Notes: generated by a model from the letters alone, not told the origin. Shown: positions 1 to 9,814, numbered from the stretch's first letter. The stretch: 64,000 nucleotides of DNA from Sphingomonas_D zeicaulis (GCF_050433225.1 NZ_JBNPXQ010000012.1:90515-154514); one strand, 5' to 3'. Numbers and translations: made by a program.

Positions 1-2040
1 GAAGCCAACGCCATTGTCCGTAACCCGATAGGCGTTGAGTCCATTCTCCGCAGGAGCTTCGGCGATACTGATGACCGCCGGCTCACGCTCCCGCGAGAAT
101 TTGATCGCATTCTCGATCAGGTTCTGCAGCACCAGACGGATCATTACCGGGTCGGCCTCCGCCGGCGGCAACGCGTCTATGTGCCATTCGATCCGATGGC
201 TGCTGCCCTCCCGCACAAGTGTGCGGACGACCTCGGCGACCAGCGCATTCATATCGACATGGATCGGCGAGAGGGTCGCGCGGCCCATCTGTGAGAAGCT
301 CAGAAGATCGTCGACCAGCTTACCCGCCGAGATCGCGGATTCGACGATCGTCTCGATATAGCGGTTGCCGGTTTCGGACAGCGCATCGGCTTCGCGCTTC
401 TTCAGCAGTTGGGCGTAGCCTACGATGTGGCGGAACGGCGCGCGCAGATCATGGCTGACCGAATAGGAAAAGGATTCGAGTTCCTTGTTGATCGCCACCA
501 GCCGCTCCGAAAGCGCCGCCAGTTCCTCCGCCTTGCGCAGCACGATATCGACGATCGCGGCGCGCAGATGCGAAGCCGCCTCAACCTCCGCCTCGTGCCA
601 GGGCTGCGCCCGCAGCCGCACGGTTTCCTGCCAGGCGGCGAAAGAGGTGCGCGGGTGCAGTCGCTCCGCCGTGGGTGGTTGCGCGGTCTTGCGCGGATCG
701 CCGCCCCAGTTGATCGTCCGGATCACCTCGGGCCGGAACCACAGCACATAGCTGTCATGAAGCTGCGAGATAGAAACGGCGAGCAGGCCGCTGGCCTCAT
801 CCTTGATCGTTTCGGCACCGGGATACACTGCCGCAAGATTGTCGCTGACGAACACGTCCTGCCGTTGGCCGGTCGCCAGCCAGCGCACGAGCGAACGGAT
901 CGCATCCTCATCCGGCGCTTCGCCCAGCAACACGCATTCCTCACCGAACACCACCGCCGCGCCATGCGCACCGGTGAGCGCGAGCAGATCCGCCGGATGT
1001 TCGATCAGCCCCTTGATGAAATGCTCGGCGCTTGCCATTCGCGCCAGCAGGCGGCGCTGCACCTGTTCCAGCGCGTCGCGCCGGCTGGCCAGCATCGTCG
1101 CCTGCTTGGCGGCGAGCTGCATCGACAGGATCTGCCCGATCAGATCGCACGCGACGCGGACCGGATAGCCGATCCGCACCGGATCGCGATGGTGGCACGA
1201 AATCAATCCCCACAGCCGATCACCGCTGAGTAGCGAGATCGACATCGAGGCCATCGTGCCCATGTTGCGCATATATTCGAGATGGACGGGCGATACGCTG
1301 CGCAGCACCGCATGGCCGAGGTCAATCGGCTGCCCGGTGCCGGGATTGGCCGTCGGTTCGATCGGTATCGGCTGATAATTGGCGTCAGCGATCAGCCGCA
1401 GGCGGTTGAGGCGATAGAGTTCTCGCGCCTGCGCAGGGATGTCGGCGGCCGGGAAGCGCAGCCCCAGATAGGAGGGCAGTCGATCGTTGCCGTCCTCGGC
1501 GACGACCGCACCATGCCAGTCGGGATCGAAGGCATAGACAAGTACCCGATCGAGTCCGGTCAGCCGCCGCACCTCGCGCGCGGCGAGCGCCGCCAGATCC
1601 TCGATCGTCTCGGCATGCTGGACGAGGTCGAGTACCTGTCGGACGACGGGATGGAGATCGCCGAAAGATGCCGGCTCGCCCGCTGCCACCGGTTCGAACT
1701 CGACGACATAGGCGCCATCCGAACAATGTGCGATGCAATGATAGCGGTCGTCGGTGCCGACCGTGCCGAGATGGACAGTGCCCTGCGCAGGCAGGGCGGA
1801 AAGCCCGTCGCCAAGCCGCACCGAATCGTCCGGCAGCAGTTCGGCGAGGCTGCGTCCGAGGGGGTTGGCAGCGAAAGGCGCGGCCTTGCCCACCGCCGCC
1901 TGCTGCACGACCAGGGTTCCGGGATCGAGTACGAGCAGCGTGCCTTGGGGCTGGATGCTGCCGGGTATGCGGATCGGTTCGCTGGCGCACTGTTCAAGCG
2001 CACGCGCATAATCCTCTGCGTCGGTCGCGATATCAGCCAT
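1..2040 (-). CDS. bphP: Bacteriophytochrome sensor histidine kinase (3' end outside window)
   Basis: Red/far-red photoreceptor kinase that binds a bilin and starts a phosphorelay in the cytoplasm. Read directly from the minus strand: 680 codons remain open to the window edge. Cys18 lies in the context CASEPIRIPGSIQPQG, the bilin-attachment Cys and PAS entry of bacteriophytochromes. FPAADIPAQAR near residue 195 is the GAF chromophore motif. A PHY region follows, then the H-box SYSVSHDLRAP with His530, and the frame leaves the window in the ATPase G1 box DNGVGF. The family is about 740 aa, so roughly 60 residues are missing. The ATG at 2040 follows a GGGAACGGGG stretch. No heme oxygenase lies on the visible side. 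Confidence 0.93.
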   Translation of the reverse strand, partial: MADIATDAEDYARALEQCASEPIRIPGSIQPQGTLLVLDPGTLVVQQAAVGKAAPFAANPLGRSLAELLPDDSVRLGDGLSALPAQGTVHLGTVGTDDRYHCIAHCSDGAYVVEFEPVAAGEPASFGDLHPVVRQVLDLVQHAETIEDLAALAAREVRRLTGLDRVLVYAFDPDWHGAVVAEDGNDRLPSYLGLRFPAADIPAQARELYRLNRLRLIADANYQPIPIEPTANPGTGQPIDLGHAVLRSVSPVHLEYMRNMGTMASMSISLLSGDRLWGLISCHHRDPVRIGYPVRVACDLIGQILSMQLAAKQATMLASRRDALEQVQRRLLARMASAEHFIKGLIEHPADLLALTGAHGAAVVFGEECVLLGEAPDEDAIRSLVRWLATGQRQDVFVSDNLAAVYPGAETIKDEASGLLAVSISQLHDSYVLWFRPEVIRTINWGGDPRKTAQPPTAERLHPRTSFAAWQETVRLRAQPWHEAEVEAASHLRAAIVDIVLRKAEELAALSERLVAINKELESFSYSVSHDLRAPFRHIVGYAQLLKKREADALSETGNRYIETIVESAISAGKLVDDLLSFSQMGRATLSPIHVDMNALVAEVVRTLVREGSSHRIEWHIDALPPAEADPVMIRLVLQNLIENAIKFSREREPAVISIAEAPAENGLNAYRVTDNGVGF

Positions 2041-2292
2041 GCCCCGTTCCCACCCCGGTCATGGCCACCGCCTCGACACGCCCGCGATCAAGTCCCCCCG
2101 CTTTTGAGGTCAAGTTCGCCATAGGGAGGCTGGTGGCATGATCGCCTCCGGGGCGCAACCCGGGCGCGCCGGCCGACGGTGCGGAAAATGCCATGCCATA
2201 CCGTCTATGCTGCGTGGGGCGGCAATGGTCGGCCACTCATCGGCGGTTCAGTTGGCCATGTTAGGGTGCCGGCAACAATCGAGGATATCATC

Positions 2293-2712
2293 ATGCGATT
2301 CGCGTCTTACATTCTCGCCGGCGCGGCGCTTCTGGCGGCGATCCCCACGATGGCGGCGAGCCCGAAAGCCAGCGCGCGCGGCGAAACCAAGCTCGCCCAG
2401 GCGCTGGAAGGCCGCACCCCCGGCAAACCAGTACGCTGCATCAACCTGCGCGATATTCGTTCGAGCACGATCTACGACGGCACCGCGATCGTCTATCGCG
2501 CCAACGGCAACACGCTCTACGTCAACCGCCCGAAGATCGGTGCGGCGTCGCTCGACCAGAACGACGTGCTGGTGACCAAGACCTTCTCGACGCAGCTCTG
2601 CAATATCGACACGATCCAGCTGTTCGACGTCAATGCGCGGATGCAGACCGGCTTCGTCGGCCTCGGCGATTTCGTGCCCTATGCGAAGCCGGCGAAGACG
2701 GCGAGCCGCTGA
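2293..2712 (+). CDS. Small secreted hypothetical protein (139 aa)
   Basis: Function not recognised. The start was set at the internal ATG because GAGGA lies 8 nt upstream and because translation from it opens with a clear signal peptide (MRFASYILAGAALLAAI..., likely cut after TMAA). The mature part of about 117 residues is mixed alpha/beta in character, with one Cys in PVRCINL and another in TQLCNID that could form a disulfide in the periplasm. It stands alone between the divergent phytochrome kinase and the convergent COQ9 gene. A longer in-frame start at 2179 exists but would put the signal peptide in the middle of the protein. Confidence 0.75.
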   Translation: MRFASYILAGAALLAAIPTMAASPKASARGETKLAQALEGRTPGKPVRCINLRDIRSSTIYDGTAIVYRANGNTLYVNRPKIGAASLDQNDVLVTKTFSTQLCNIDTIQLFDVNARMQTGFVGLGDFVPYAKPAKTASR

Positions 2713-2733
2713 CCGCAGCGAAGAAGGCCGCCT

Positions 2734-3396
2734 TCAGAGCGCCGGGTAACGCAGCCGCCCGATGAAGCGGGTCAGGCTGAGCCGATGCTCTGAGCGGGCC
2801 TTGAACCCCGCCTTTGTCTTTTCGATGCGCATCACATCGTCGATCCGCCGGCCGAGGAAGGCGTGCGTATCGGCCAGATCCTCGCTTTCATCATCGACCA
2901 GCACCAGCATCGTCGAGGCATAGACGCCCAGCAGCATCGCGCGCTTGGTGTAATGATTGTAATCGGTCGCTGCATCCCCGGCAGCGCGCCAGATCGCGTC
3001 GGCAGCACGCCACCCCAGCCTCGCCGCGCGCGGGGCATTGGTGGGCAGCGCAAGGACTGCCAGCGCGCGGCGCAGTGCTTCGCGATGCGGCGCCAGCAAC
3101 GCGATCCGTGCCTCGACCAGCGACTGGATGCGCGCGCGGATCTTCAGCGTGCCGAGCGTTTCGGCGGGCCATGCCGCCAGCATGCCCAAGTCGATCGAAC
3201 CGAACCATGCGTCGATCATGTTCACCGCACCGCCTGGATAAGCGAGTGCCGCGATTTTCGGATCGACTCCAGCCTCTTCGGCAGCCGCCGCGAGCGCCTC
3301 AAGCGTCCAGCCATCGAAGGCCGCGTGGCGGGCGATCAGGGGAGCGAGCGCGTCACGCAACTCGTCGAGGGTCGGATCGGTTGGGAGCTGGACCAT
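2734..3396 (-). CDS. coq9: COQ9-family ubiquinone biosynthesis protein
   Basis: A 220-aa protein of the COQ9 family, the lipid-binding accessory factor that presents ubiquinone intermediates to the COQ7-type hydroxylase at the inner membrane. The N-terminal helix-turn-helix-like TetR fold (DGWTLEALAAAAEEAGVD) and the C-terminal segment with DYNHYTKRAMLLGVYAST and LVDDESEDLADTHAFL are typical of the family in alphaproteobacteria and mitochondria. Length matches the family. The gene is 38 nt downstream of the EamA exporter on the same strand, so the two may be co-transcribed. The stop lies 21 nt from the convergent stop at 2712. Confidence 0.9.
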   Translation of the reverse strand: MVQLPTDPTLDELRDALAPLIARHAAFDGWTLEALAAAAEEAGVDPKIAALAYPGGAVNMIDAWFGSIDLGMLAAWPAETLGTLKIRARIQSLVEARIALLAPHREALRRALAVLALPTNAPRAARLGWRAADAIWRAAGDAATDYNHYTKRAMLLGVYASTMLVLVDDESEDLADTHAFLGRRIDDVMRIEKTKAGFKARSEHRLSLTRFIGRLRYPAL

Positions 3397-3434
3397 GGCG
3401 TGACTCTAGGCGCTTGGCCGGCCCACGCCAAGCG

Positions 3435-4346
3435 TCAGCCGGCTGTTGACTTGGGTGAAGGCGCGCGCACCAGCACCAAGGCGATCGCGATCGCGACGGC
3501 GCCGACCATATCGAGCGTGCCCAGCCGCTCGTCATAAGCAAGCCAGCCGATCACGGCGGCGATCATCGGCTGGGTCAACAGGCCGAGACCGATCACGACC
3601 GGCGGCAGAACGCCGATTGCATAGACGATCAGCCCCTGCCCGATCACCTGGCTGAGCAGCGCAAGGCCGAACAGCGCCGACCAGTGCTGCGGCATCACCT
3701 GCTCACCCAGCGCGATCGCGAACATCAACATCGGCAGAGCTGCGGCGATCGTACACAAGGCGAGCAGCGGCAGCGGCTGCAGCGTCACCCGCGCGCGCTC
3801 GATGGCGATGAAATAGCAGGTGTAGAGTACGCCGGCCAGCAAGCAGAGCAGATCGCCCAGCAGGTTGTTCGCGGACAGTTCGTAGGATCGCCCCATCAGC
3901 AGCAGCGTCCCCACCGTGGCCAGTCCGAACGCGACCCCCTGCATCCGCGTCGGCCACGCACGCGCGGCGATGAAACCGTAGATCGGGAACATCAGGCTCG
4001 TCGCGTTTCCGAATAAGGTGGCATTGGCCATTTTGGTATGGAGGATGCCGACATGCCAGCTCGCAAGATCGGCGGCGAACAGCACGCCGCCGATCGCGAT
4101 CGTCACGACGAGCGCGGGAGAAAGCCGGGTAAGCGGCTGTCGCGCGAGCGGTGCCAGCACCAGCAGCATCGGTGCCGCCAGCGCGAGACGCCAGAATCCC
4201 GCCGCGACCGGGCCGGTATCCGCAAGCCGCACGAACCACGGCCCGAATGCCAGGCAGAGATTGCTCGCCAGCATCGCCGCAAAGCCCAGGCGTTGCACGG
4301 CATGCTGCTGTGACGGCGCACTCGACGATTCGACTTGGTTCTCCAT
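3435..4346 (-). CDS. EamA/DMT-family transporter
   Basis: An inner-membrane protein of 303 aa with about ten hydrophobic helices in two five-helix repeats, as in the drug/metabolite transporter superfamily. The first repeat starts with LGFAAMLASNLCLAFGPWFVRLAD, and the second ends with GLLTQPMIAAVIGWLAYDERL, the usual EamA repeat ending. The substrate cannot be read from the sequence. It may be co-transcribed with COQ9 downstream, and it lies 112 nt upstream of the gyrB stop. A second, only distantly similar EamA protein sits at 29911-30828 in this window. Confidence 0.85.
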   Translation of the reverse strand: MENQVESSSAPSQQHAVQRLGFAAMLASNLCLAFGPWFVRLADTGPVAAGFWRLALAAPMLLVLAPLARQPLTRLSPALVVTIAIGGVLFAADLASWHVGILHTKMANATLFGNATSLMFPIYGFIAARAWPTRMQGVAFGLATVGTLLLMGRSYELSANNLLGDLLCLLAGVLYTCYFIAIERARVTLQPLPLLALCTIAAALPMLMFAIALGEQVMPQHWSALFGLALLSQVIGQGLIVYAIGVLPPVVIGLGLLTQPMIAAVIGWLAYDERLGTLDMVGAVAIAIALVLVRAPSPKSTAG

Positions 4347-4458
4347 CGCAGCGCCCCTAGCGGGCGATCGCGCGAAAGTCGCCCCTCACGCGCGCGGCCC
4401 GACCAGCCAGCGCCTCCGCACCGATCATTGAAAAGGGAGCGGGCAAGCCCGCCCCCGA

Positions 4459-6948
4459 TCACACGTCCAGGTTCGCGACGTTCAGCGCATTTTCCTGGAT
4501 GAATTCGCGGCGCGGCTCGACCACGTCGCCCATCAGGCGGGTAAAGATCTCATCCGTCACGTCGGCCTGATCCAGCGTCACCTGCAGCAGCGAGCGGTTG
4601 GCGGGATCGAGCGTGGTTTCCCACAGCTGTTCGGCGTTCATCTCGCCCAGCCCCTTGTAGCGCGCGATCTTGAGACCGTGGCGGGCGACGGTGAAGATCG
4701 CCTCAAGCAATTCGCTCGGGCGGCTGACCGCGGTGCCTTTGGCGACGGCGGCGGGCGGCGCTGCTTCCTCGCCATCCCCCTCGTCCGCGTCCTCGACGGC
4801 GGCGGTACTGAGCTTCACCAGGCGCGAGACGTCGGCATAGCTTTCTGCCTGCTCGCTCGCCAGCTGGTGCAGCTTGCGCGCCTCCGCGGAGGCGACGAAC
4901 GCCGCATCGACGATGTAGTGATCGGCGACGCCGCGCCACACGCGGCGCATCAGATAGCCGCCGTCCGCGGCGACCTCCGCGCTCCAATCGCCATCGGGAT
5001 CGGCGCGGCCGGCCCATTCGGCGGCCCGCTTCGCGGCTTCGGGGCGGCCGCCATTCTCCAGCGCCGGATCGAGCGCACCGGTCAGCGCCAGCGCCTCGAC
5101 CACCGCGGGCGGATAGCGGCGCGGCACATAGGTCATCAGCGTCCGCATGCGGCGCGCATGGTCGATCAGCGAGCGCAGATCCTGACCCGAGCGCGTGCCA
5201 CCACTGGTTTCGAGCATCATCGAACCCACGCCGGCATCGACCAGATAGGCGTCGAGCGCAGCATTGTCCTTGAGGTAGACCTCCGACCGGCCCTTCGCGA
5301 CCTTATAGAGCGGCGGCTGGGCGATATAGAGATGCCCCGCCTCGATGATCTGCGGCATCTGCCGGTAGAAGAAGGTCAGCAGCAAGGTGCGGATGTGCGC
5401 ACCGTCCACGTCGGCGTCCGTCATGATGACGATCTTGTGATAGCGCAGCTTTTCCAAATTGAAATCGTCGCGGCCGATGCCGGTGCCCATCGCCTGGATC
5501 AGCGTGCCGACTTCCTTGGAAGACAGCATGCGATCGAAACGCGCGCGCTCCACGTTCAGGATCTTGCCCTTCAGCGGCAGGATCGCCTGGACGTTGCGGT
5601 CACGCCCCTGCTTCGCCGAGCCGCCGGCCGAATCACCCTCCACCAGGAATAGTTCGGACTTGGCGGGATCACGCTCCTGGCAGTCGGCGAGCTTTCCGGG
5701 GAGCGAGGCGATGTCCATCACGCCCTTGCGCCGCGTGAGTTCGCGCGCCTTCTTGGCAGCCTCGCGCGCCGCCGCGGCGTCGATCACCTTCTGGATGATC
5801 GCACGCGCGTTCGCCGGATTTTCCTCCAGCCATTCCGCCATCTTGTCGGACATCAGGCTTTCGAGCGGCTGGCGCACCTCGGACGAGACCAGCTTGTCCT
5901 TGGTCTGCGACGAGAATTTGGGGTCGGGCAGCTTGACCGAGACGATCGCGGTCAACCCCTCGCGCATGTCGTCGCCGGTGAGCGAGACCTTTTCCTTCTT
6001 CAGCAGCCCGGACTTTTCCGCATAGGCGTTGATCGTGCGGGTGAGCGCCGCGCGGAACGCCGCGAGGTGGGTACCGCCGTCACGCTGCGGGATGTTGTTC
6101 GTGAAGCAGAGGACATTCTCGTAATAGCTGTCGTTCCACTCCAGCGCGACATCGATGCCGACGCCGTCGCGCTCGGATGAGATTGCGATCGGATCCGGGA
6201 ACAGCGGCGATTTGGCGCGATCGAGATATTTCACGAAGGCAGCGATGCCACCCTCATAATAGAGCTCATGCTCCACCCGCTCGGCGTGGCGCGCATCGAC
6301 CAGCTTCAGCCGCACGCCCGAATTCAGAAAGGCCAGTTCGCGATAGCGATGCTCCAGCTTCTCGAAATCGAACTCGGTGACGTTCTTGAAGGTGTCATGG
6401 CTCGCCATGAAGGTGACGCGGGTGCCGCGCTTGCCGGCAGGCGCCGGGCCGACGACCTTGAGCGGCGCCACCGCATCGCCGCGCTGGAAGCGCATGAAAT
6501 GCTCCTCACCATCACGCCAGATCGTGAGATCGAGGAAGTCGCTGAGCGCGTTGACCACCGACACGCCCACGCCGTGCAGGCCGCCCGACACCTTGTAGGC
6601 ATTATCGTCGGACGTGTTCTCGAACTTACCGCCGGCGTGAAGCTGGGTCATGATGACCTCGGCCGCCGAAACGCCTTCCTCGGCATGAATCCCGGTGGGG
6701 ATGCCGCGGCCATTATCCTCGACAGACACCGAACCGTCCGGGTTGAGGGTGATCAGCACCAGATCGCAATAACCGGCCAACGCCTCGTCGATCGCATTGT
6801 CCGAGACCTCGAACACCATATGATGCAGGCCTGAGCCGTCGTCGGTATCGCCGATGTACATGCCGGGACGCTTGCGCACCGCATCCAGGCCCTTGAGGAC
6901 CTTGATCGAGTCAGCGCCATATTCGTTGGTGTTCGGTTCGCTTGCCAT
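4459..6948 (-). CDS. gyrB: DNA gyrase subunit B
   Basis: ATPase subunit of DNA gyrase, which introduces negative supercoils with GyrA. The 829-aa product shows the GHKL ATPase motifs in order (SDNAIDEALAG, EDNGRGIPTG, GGLHGVGVSVVNAL), the transducer domain, the Toprim motifs (EGDSAGGSA and TDADVDGAHIR) and the C-terminal GyrA-binding end (RREFIQENALNVANLDV). An insert of about 170 residues after the Toprim motif is normal for proteobacterial GyrB. Start chosen at MASEPNTNEYGADS; an ATG three codons upstream (6957) is also possible, and neither has a clear Shine-Dalgarno sequence. The longer open frame to 7053 is not supported. Likely monocistronic. Confidence 0.97.
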   Translation of the reverse strand: MASEPNTNEYGADSIKVLKGLDAVRKRPGMYIGDTDDGSGLHHMVFEVSDNAIDEALAGYCDLVLITLNPDGSVSVEDNGRGIPTGIHAEEGVSAAEVIMTQLHAGGKFENTSDDNAYKVSGGLHGVGVSVVNALSDFLDLTIWRDGEEHFMRFQRGDAVAPLKVVGPAPAGKRGTRVTFMASHDTFKNVTEFDFEKLEHRYRELAFLNSGVRLKLVDARHAERVEHELYYEGGIAAFVKYLDRAKSPLFPDPIAISSERDGVGIDVALEWNDSYYENVLCFTNNIPQRDGGTHLAAFRAALTRTINAYAEKSGLLKKEKVSLTGDDMREGLTAIVSVKLPDPKFSSQTKDKLVSSEVRQPLESLMSDKMAEWLEENPANARAIIQKVIDAAAAREAAKKARELTRRKGVMDIASLPGKLADCQERDPAKSELFLVEGDSAGGSAKQGRDRNVQAILPLKGKILNVERARFDRMLSSKEVGTLIQAMGTGIGRDDFNLEKLRYHKIVIMTDADVDGAHIRTLLLTFFYRQMPQIIEAGHLYIAQPPLYKVAKGRSEVYLKDNAALDAYLVDAGVGSMMLETSGGTRSGQDLRSLIDHARRMRTLMTYVPRRYPPAVVEALALTGALDPALENGGRPEAAKRAAEWAGRADPDGDWSAEVAADGGYLMRRVWRGVADHYIVDAAFVASAEARKLHQLASEQAESYADVSRLVKLSTAAVEDADEGDGEEAAPPAAVAKGTAVSRPSELLEAIFTVARHGLKIARYKGLGEMNAEQLWETTLDPANRSLLQVTLDQADVTDEIFTRLMGDVVEPRREFIQENALNVANLDV

Positions 6949-7103
6949 AGCAAGCATATAGGGAATCGGCGGACGGAACCCAAGCGAAATGGATGGTCGC
7001 CGCATGACCTCGGTGGGCGGCGCAACCGACAGCCCTATAGCCATTCCCGCCATCTATTGATAATCGCTCGCAGACCCCCTTTCCCACGAAAGCCCTGCTG
7101 CCC

Positions 7104-7343
7104 GTGCGCCTGGATGAACTGCCCCTCAAATCGCCCGCCCACATCGCATCGATAGAATGGACCGCGCTCGTGCCCGCGGAAGCCCGTCGGCTGCGCGAGT
7201 TAGGGTTCGACGAGGGCGTGGCGATTGAGACATTGCACAGCGGCAGCATCCTTGGCCGCGATCCGATCGCCTGCCGCGTGGGGCGGATGACGATCGCGCT
7301 GCGCCGCGCCGCGGCCTCCGCCATCATGGTGGAACCGGTATGA
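7104..7343 (+). CDS. feoA: Ferrous iron transport protein A
   Basis: Small cytoplasmic SH3-like partner of the FeoB ferrous-iron transporter, 79 aa, the usual FeoA size. The conserved pattern ARRLRELGFDEGVAIE followed by DPIACRVGRMTIALRR is the FeoA core. Translation starts at GTG (7104). The end overlaps the feoB start by 4 nt (ATGA), so the two are translationally coupled. The start lies about 155 nt from the divergent gyrB start, so the promoter should be in that gap; I could not identify a convincing Fur box there. Confidence 0.92.
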   Translation: MRLDELPLKSPAHIASIEWTALVPAEARRLRELGFDEGVAIETLHSGSILGRDPIACRVGRMTIALRRAAASAIMVEPV

Positions 7344-9193
7344 ACCCGATGCCCCTGGTCGCGCTGGCGGGAAGCCCCAATGCCGGCAAGAGCGCGCTGT
7401 TCAACGCGCTGACCGGTGCGCGCCAGAAGGTTGCCAACTATCCCGGCGTCACCGTGGAGCGCCACAGCGGCCGGACCAGCCTGCCGGACGGGCGGCCGTT
7501 CGAGCTGGTTGACCTGCCCGGCGCCTACAGCCTCGATCCAGGCAGTCCGGACGAAGCGGTGACGCGCGACGTGCTGCTCGGCATGCAGGAAGGCGAGCGG
7601 CGGCCCGACGCGCTGCTGATCGTGGTCGACGCGGGCAATCTCGACCATCATCTCCGCTTCGCGCTGCAACTGATCGCGCTCGGCATTCCGGCGGTGCTTG
7701 CGCTCAACATGGTCGACATGGCCGAACGTGACGGGCTGGTGCTCGATGCCGAGGCGCTCGCGGCCGAACTCGGCATCCCAGTGATTCCGACAGTCGCGGT
7801 GCGCCGGCGCGGCATCGAAGAGGTCAAGGAGAAGCTCGCCGAGGCGCTTGCGCGCAAGCCGGTAGCACCGCCCGAGACGCAGGAACCGTTCGTGAAGGTC
7901 CAGCGCCGCGCCCGCGCGATCGCGCAGAAGGCGGTGATCTCCGAGCGGCCGGTTATGCGCGCAACCAACCGGATCGACGCGATCGCGCTCCATCCGATCG
8001 GCGGCCTCGCGCTGCTGCTGGTGCTGTTCTTCCTGATGTTCCAGGCGGTGTTCGCCTGGTCTGAAGCGCCGGTCGGCTGGATCGAGGGCGCACAGGAAGC
8101 GCTGCAGGGCTGGTTCACCGACCTGCTGCCGGACGGCTTCCTGCAATCGTTGGTGGTCGACGGCATCATCGCCGGTGTGGGAGCGGTGGTGGTGTTCCTG
8201 CCCCAGATCCTCATCCTGTTCCTGTTCATCCTGATCCTCGAAGCCTCGGGCTATATGGCCCGCGCCGCCTTCCTTATGGACCGGCTGATGGCGCGCGTCG
8301 GCCTCAACGGCCGCGCCTTCATTCCCCTGCTCTCCTCCTTCGCCTGCGCGATTCCCGGCATCATGGCGACGCGCACGATCGATGACCCCAAGCAGCGGCT
8401 GACGACGATCCTGATCGCACCGATGATGACCTGCGCCGCACGCCTGCCGGTCTATTCGGTGATCATCGGCGCGTTCATCCCGGCGCGCACGGTGGGCTGG
8501 GGCATCGGCCTGCAGGGGCTTGTGTGGTTCGGCCTCTATATCGCCGGCGTCGTCGGCGCGGTGCTGGTCGCCTTCATCTTCCGCAAGACGATCGCGAAAT
8601 CGGCGAACAGCGGCTTCCTGATGGAATTGCCGCGCTACCAGATGCCGCGCATCGGCGACGTGCTGATCGGGCTGTGGCAGCGCGGCTATGTGTTCCTGCG
8701 CCGCGCCGGCACGATCATCATGGGCGTCACCGTCGCGCTGTGGGTGCTCTCCTCCTACCCGCAGGTGCCCGAGGGCAGCAGCATGAAGCAGAGCGAATAT
8801 TCAATCGCCGGCCGAATCGCCTCCGGCCTCGAAGTCGTCGTGCGCCCGATCGGCTTCAATCATGAAATGGCGCTGGCGATCATCCCGGCGATGGCCGCAC
8901 GCGAAGTCGCGGTCTCGGCACTCGCCACCGTCTATGCGATCGACGCGACCGACGAGGAGAAGGCGGAACAGTCGCTGGGCGAACGGCTTCAGCATGGCTG
9001 GTCGCTGCCGACTGCGCTCGCCTTCCTCGCCTGGTTCGTGTTCGCGCCGCAGTGCCTTTCCACGATTGCCGTCATCAGGCGCGAGACCAATGGCTGGAAA
9101 TGGCCCGCCTTCGCCTTGGCATATCTGTTCGCGCTCGCTTATGTGGCAGCAGGCGCGACCTATTGGGGCGCGATCGCTCTCGGGCTTGGATAG
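7340..9193 (+). CDS. feoB: Ferrous iron transporter B
   Basis: GTP-dependent ferrous-iron transporter of the inner membrane, 617 aa. The cytoplasmic G domain carries G1 GSPNAGKSALFNALTG, G3 DLPGAYSLD and G4 ALNMVDM within the first 130 residues. The membrane domain begins near residue 215 and contains the Gate motifs LLSSFACAIPGIMATR and PMMTCAARLPVYSVI, whose cysteines are conserved in FeoB. It is shorter than the approximately 770-aa E. coli protein, mainly through a compact linker and C-terminus, which is common in this lineage. No feoC follows; ssb starts 15 nt after the stop and may be read through. Confidence 0.96.
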   Translation: MNPMPLVALAGSPNAGKSALFNALTGARQKVANYPGVTVERHSGRTSLPDGRPFELVDLPGAYSLDPGSPDEAVTRDVLLGMQEGERRPDALLIVVDAGNLDHHLRFALQLIALGIPAVLALNMVDMAERDGLVLDAEALAAELGIPVIPTVAVRRRGIEEVKEKLAEALARKPVAPPETQEPFVKVQRRARAIAQKAVISERPVMRATNRIDAIALHPIGGLALLLVLFFLMFQAVFAWSEAPVGWIEGAQEALQGWFTDLLPDGFLQSLVVDGIIAGVGAVVVFLPQILILFLFILILEASGYMARAAFLMDRLMARVGLNGRAFIPLLSSFACAIPGIMATRTIDDPKQRLTTILIAPMMTCAARLPVYSVIIGAFIPARTVGWGIGLQGLVWFGLYIAGVVGAVLVAFIFRKTIAKSANSGFLMELPRYQMPRIGDVLIGLWQRGYVFLRRAGTIIMGVTVALWVLSSYPQVPEGSSMKQSEYSIAGRIASGLEVVVRPIGFNHEMALAIIPAMAAREVAVSALATVYAIDATDEEKAEQSLGERLQHGWSLPTALAFLAWFVFAPQCLSTIAVIRRETNGWKWPAFALAYLFALAYVAAGATYWGAIALGLG

Positions 9194-9208
9194 AGAAAAG
9201 GACAGGAC

Positions 9209-9814
9209 GTGGCAGGCAGCGTCAACAAGGTGATTCTGGTCGGCAATCTGGGGGCCGATCCGGAAGCCCGGTCGATGAACAATGGCGGCGAGGTGGTGAA
9301 CTTCAACGTCGCGACGACCGAGCGCTGGAAGGACCGCGACGGCAACCAGCAGGAAAAGACCGAGTGGCACCGCGTCGTGATCTTCAACGAGAATCTCGGC
9401 CGGGTTGCCAAGCAATATCTGCGCAAGGGCTCGAGCGTCTATCTCGAAGGCCAGCTCCAGACCCGCAAATGGACCGACAATAACGGTCAGGACAAATATA
9501 CGACCGAGGTGGTTCTCCAGCGCTTCCGCGGTGAGATGGTGCTGCTCGGCGGCCGCGACAGCGGCGGCGGCGGTGGTGGCGGCAGCGGCTGGGCCGAGGA
9601 TGATCGCGGCGGCAGCGGCGGCGGTTATGGCGGCGGTCGCAGCGGCGGTGGTGGTTATGGCAGCGGTGGCGGCGGCGGTGACTTCGGCCGTGGCGGCGGT
9701 GGCGGTGGCGACTTCGGTCGCGGCGGTGGCGGTGGCGGCAGCCGCGGTGGCGGTGCGCCCGCTGGCGGCTCCCGCCCGTTTGACGACGATCTCGACGACG
9801 ACGTGCCGTTCTGA
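9209..9814 (+). CDS. ssb: Single-stranded DNA-binding protein
   Basis: Coats and protects single-stranded DNA in replication and repair. The 201-aa product has an OB-fold N-terminus (MAGSVNKVILVGNLGADPE... to about residue 112), a long glycine-rich linker with GGGG, GGYG and RGGGGGG runs from about residue 113 to 188, and the acidic C-terminal tip DDDLDDDVPF that recruits partner proteins. The start is GTG at 9209 with AAGGA about 7 nt upstream. The linker is encoded by a low-complexity GGC/GGT stretch (about 9560-9760). A strong stem-loop ends the transcript just after the stop. Confidence 0.96.
   Translation: MAGSVNKVILVGNLGADPEARSMNNGGEVVNFNVATTERWKDRDGNQQEKTEWHRVVIFNENLGRVAKQYLRKGSSVYLEGQLQTRKWTDNNGQDKYTTEVVLQRFRGEMVLLGGRDSGGGGGGGSGWAEDDRGGSGGGYGGGRSGGGGYGSGGGGGDFGRGGGGGGDFGRGGGGGGSRGGGAPAGGSRPFDDDLDDDVPF

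Noticed and set aside
1282..2124. 280-aa and other plus-strand frames over the left edge
   Set aside because: They are antisense to the bacteriophytochrome, which has all family motifs on the minus strand.
4678..5652. 324-aa frame antisense to gyrB
   Set aside because: Composition is that of a reversed gyrB strand; gyrB is certain.
9560..9760. GGC/GGT-rich stretch as a DNA repeat array
   Set aside because: It encodes the glycine-rich linker of SSB, in frame and with irregular units; no independent repeat element.
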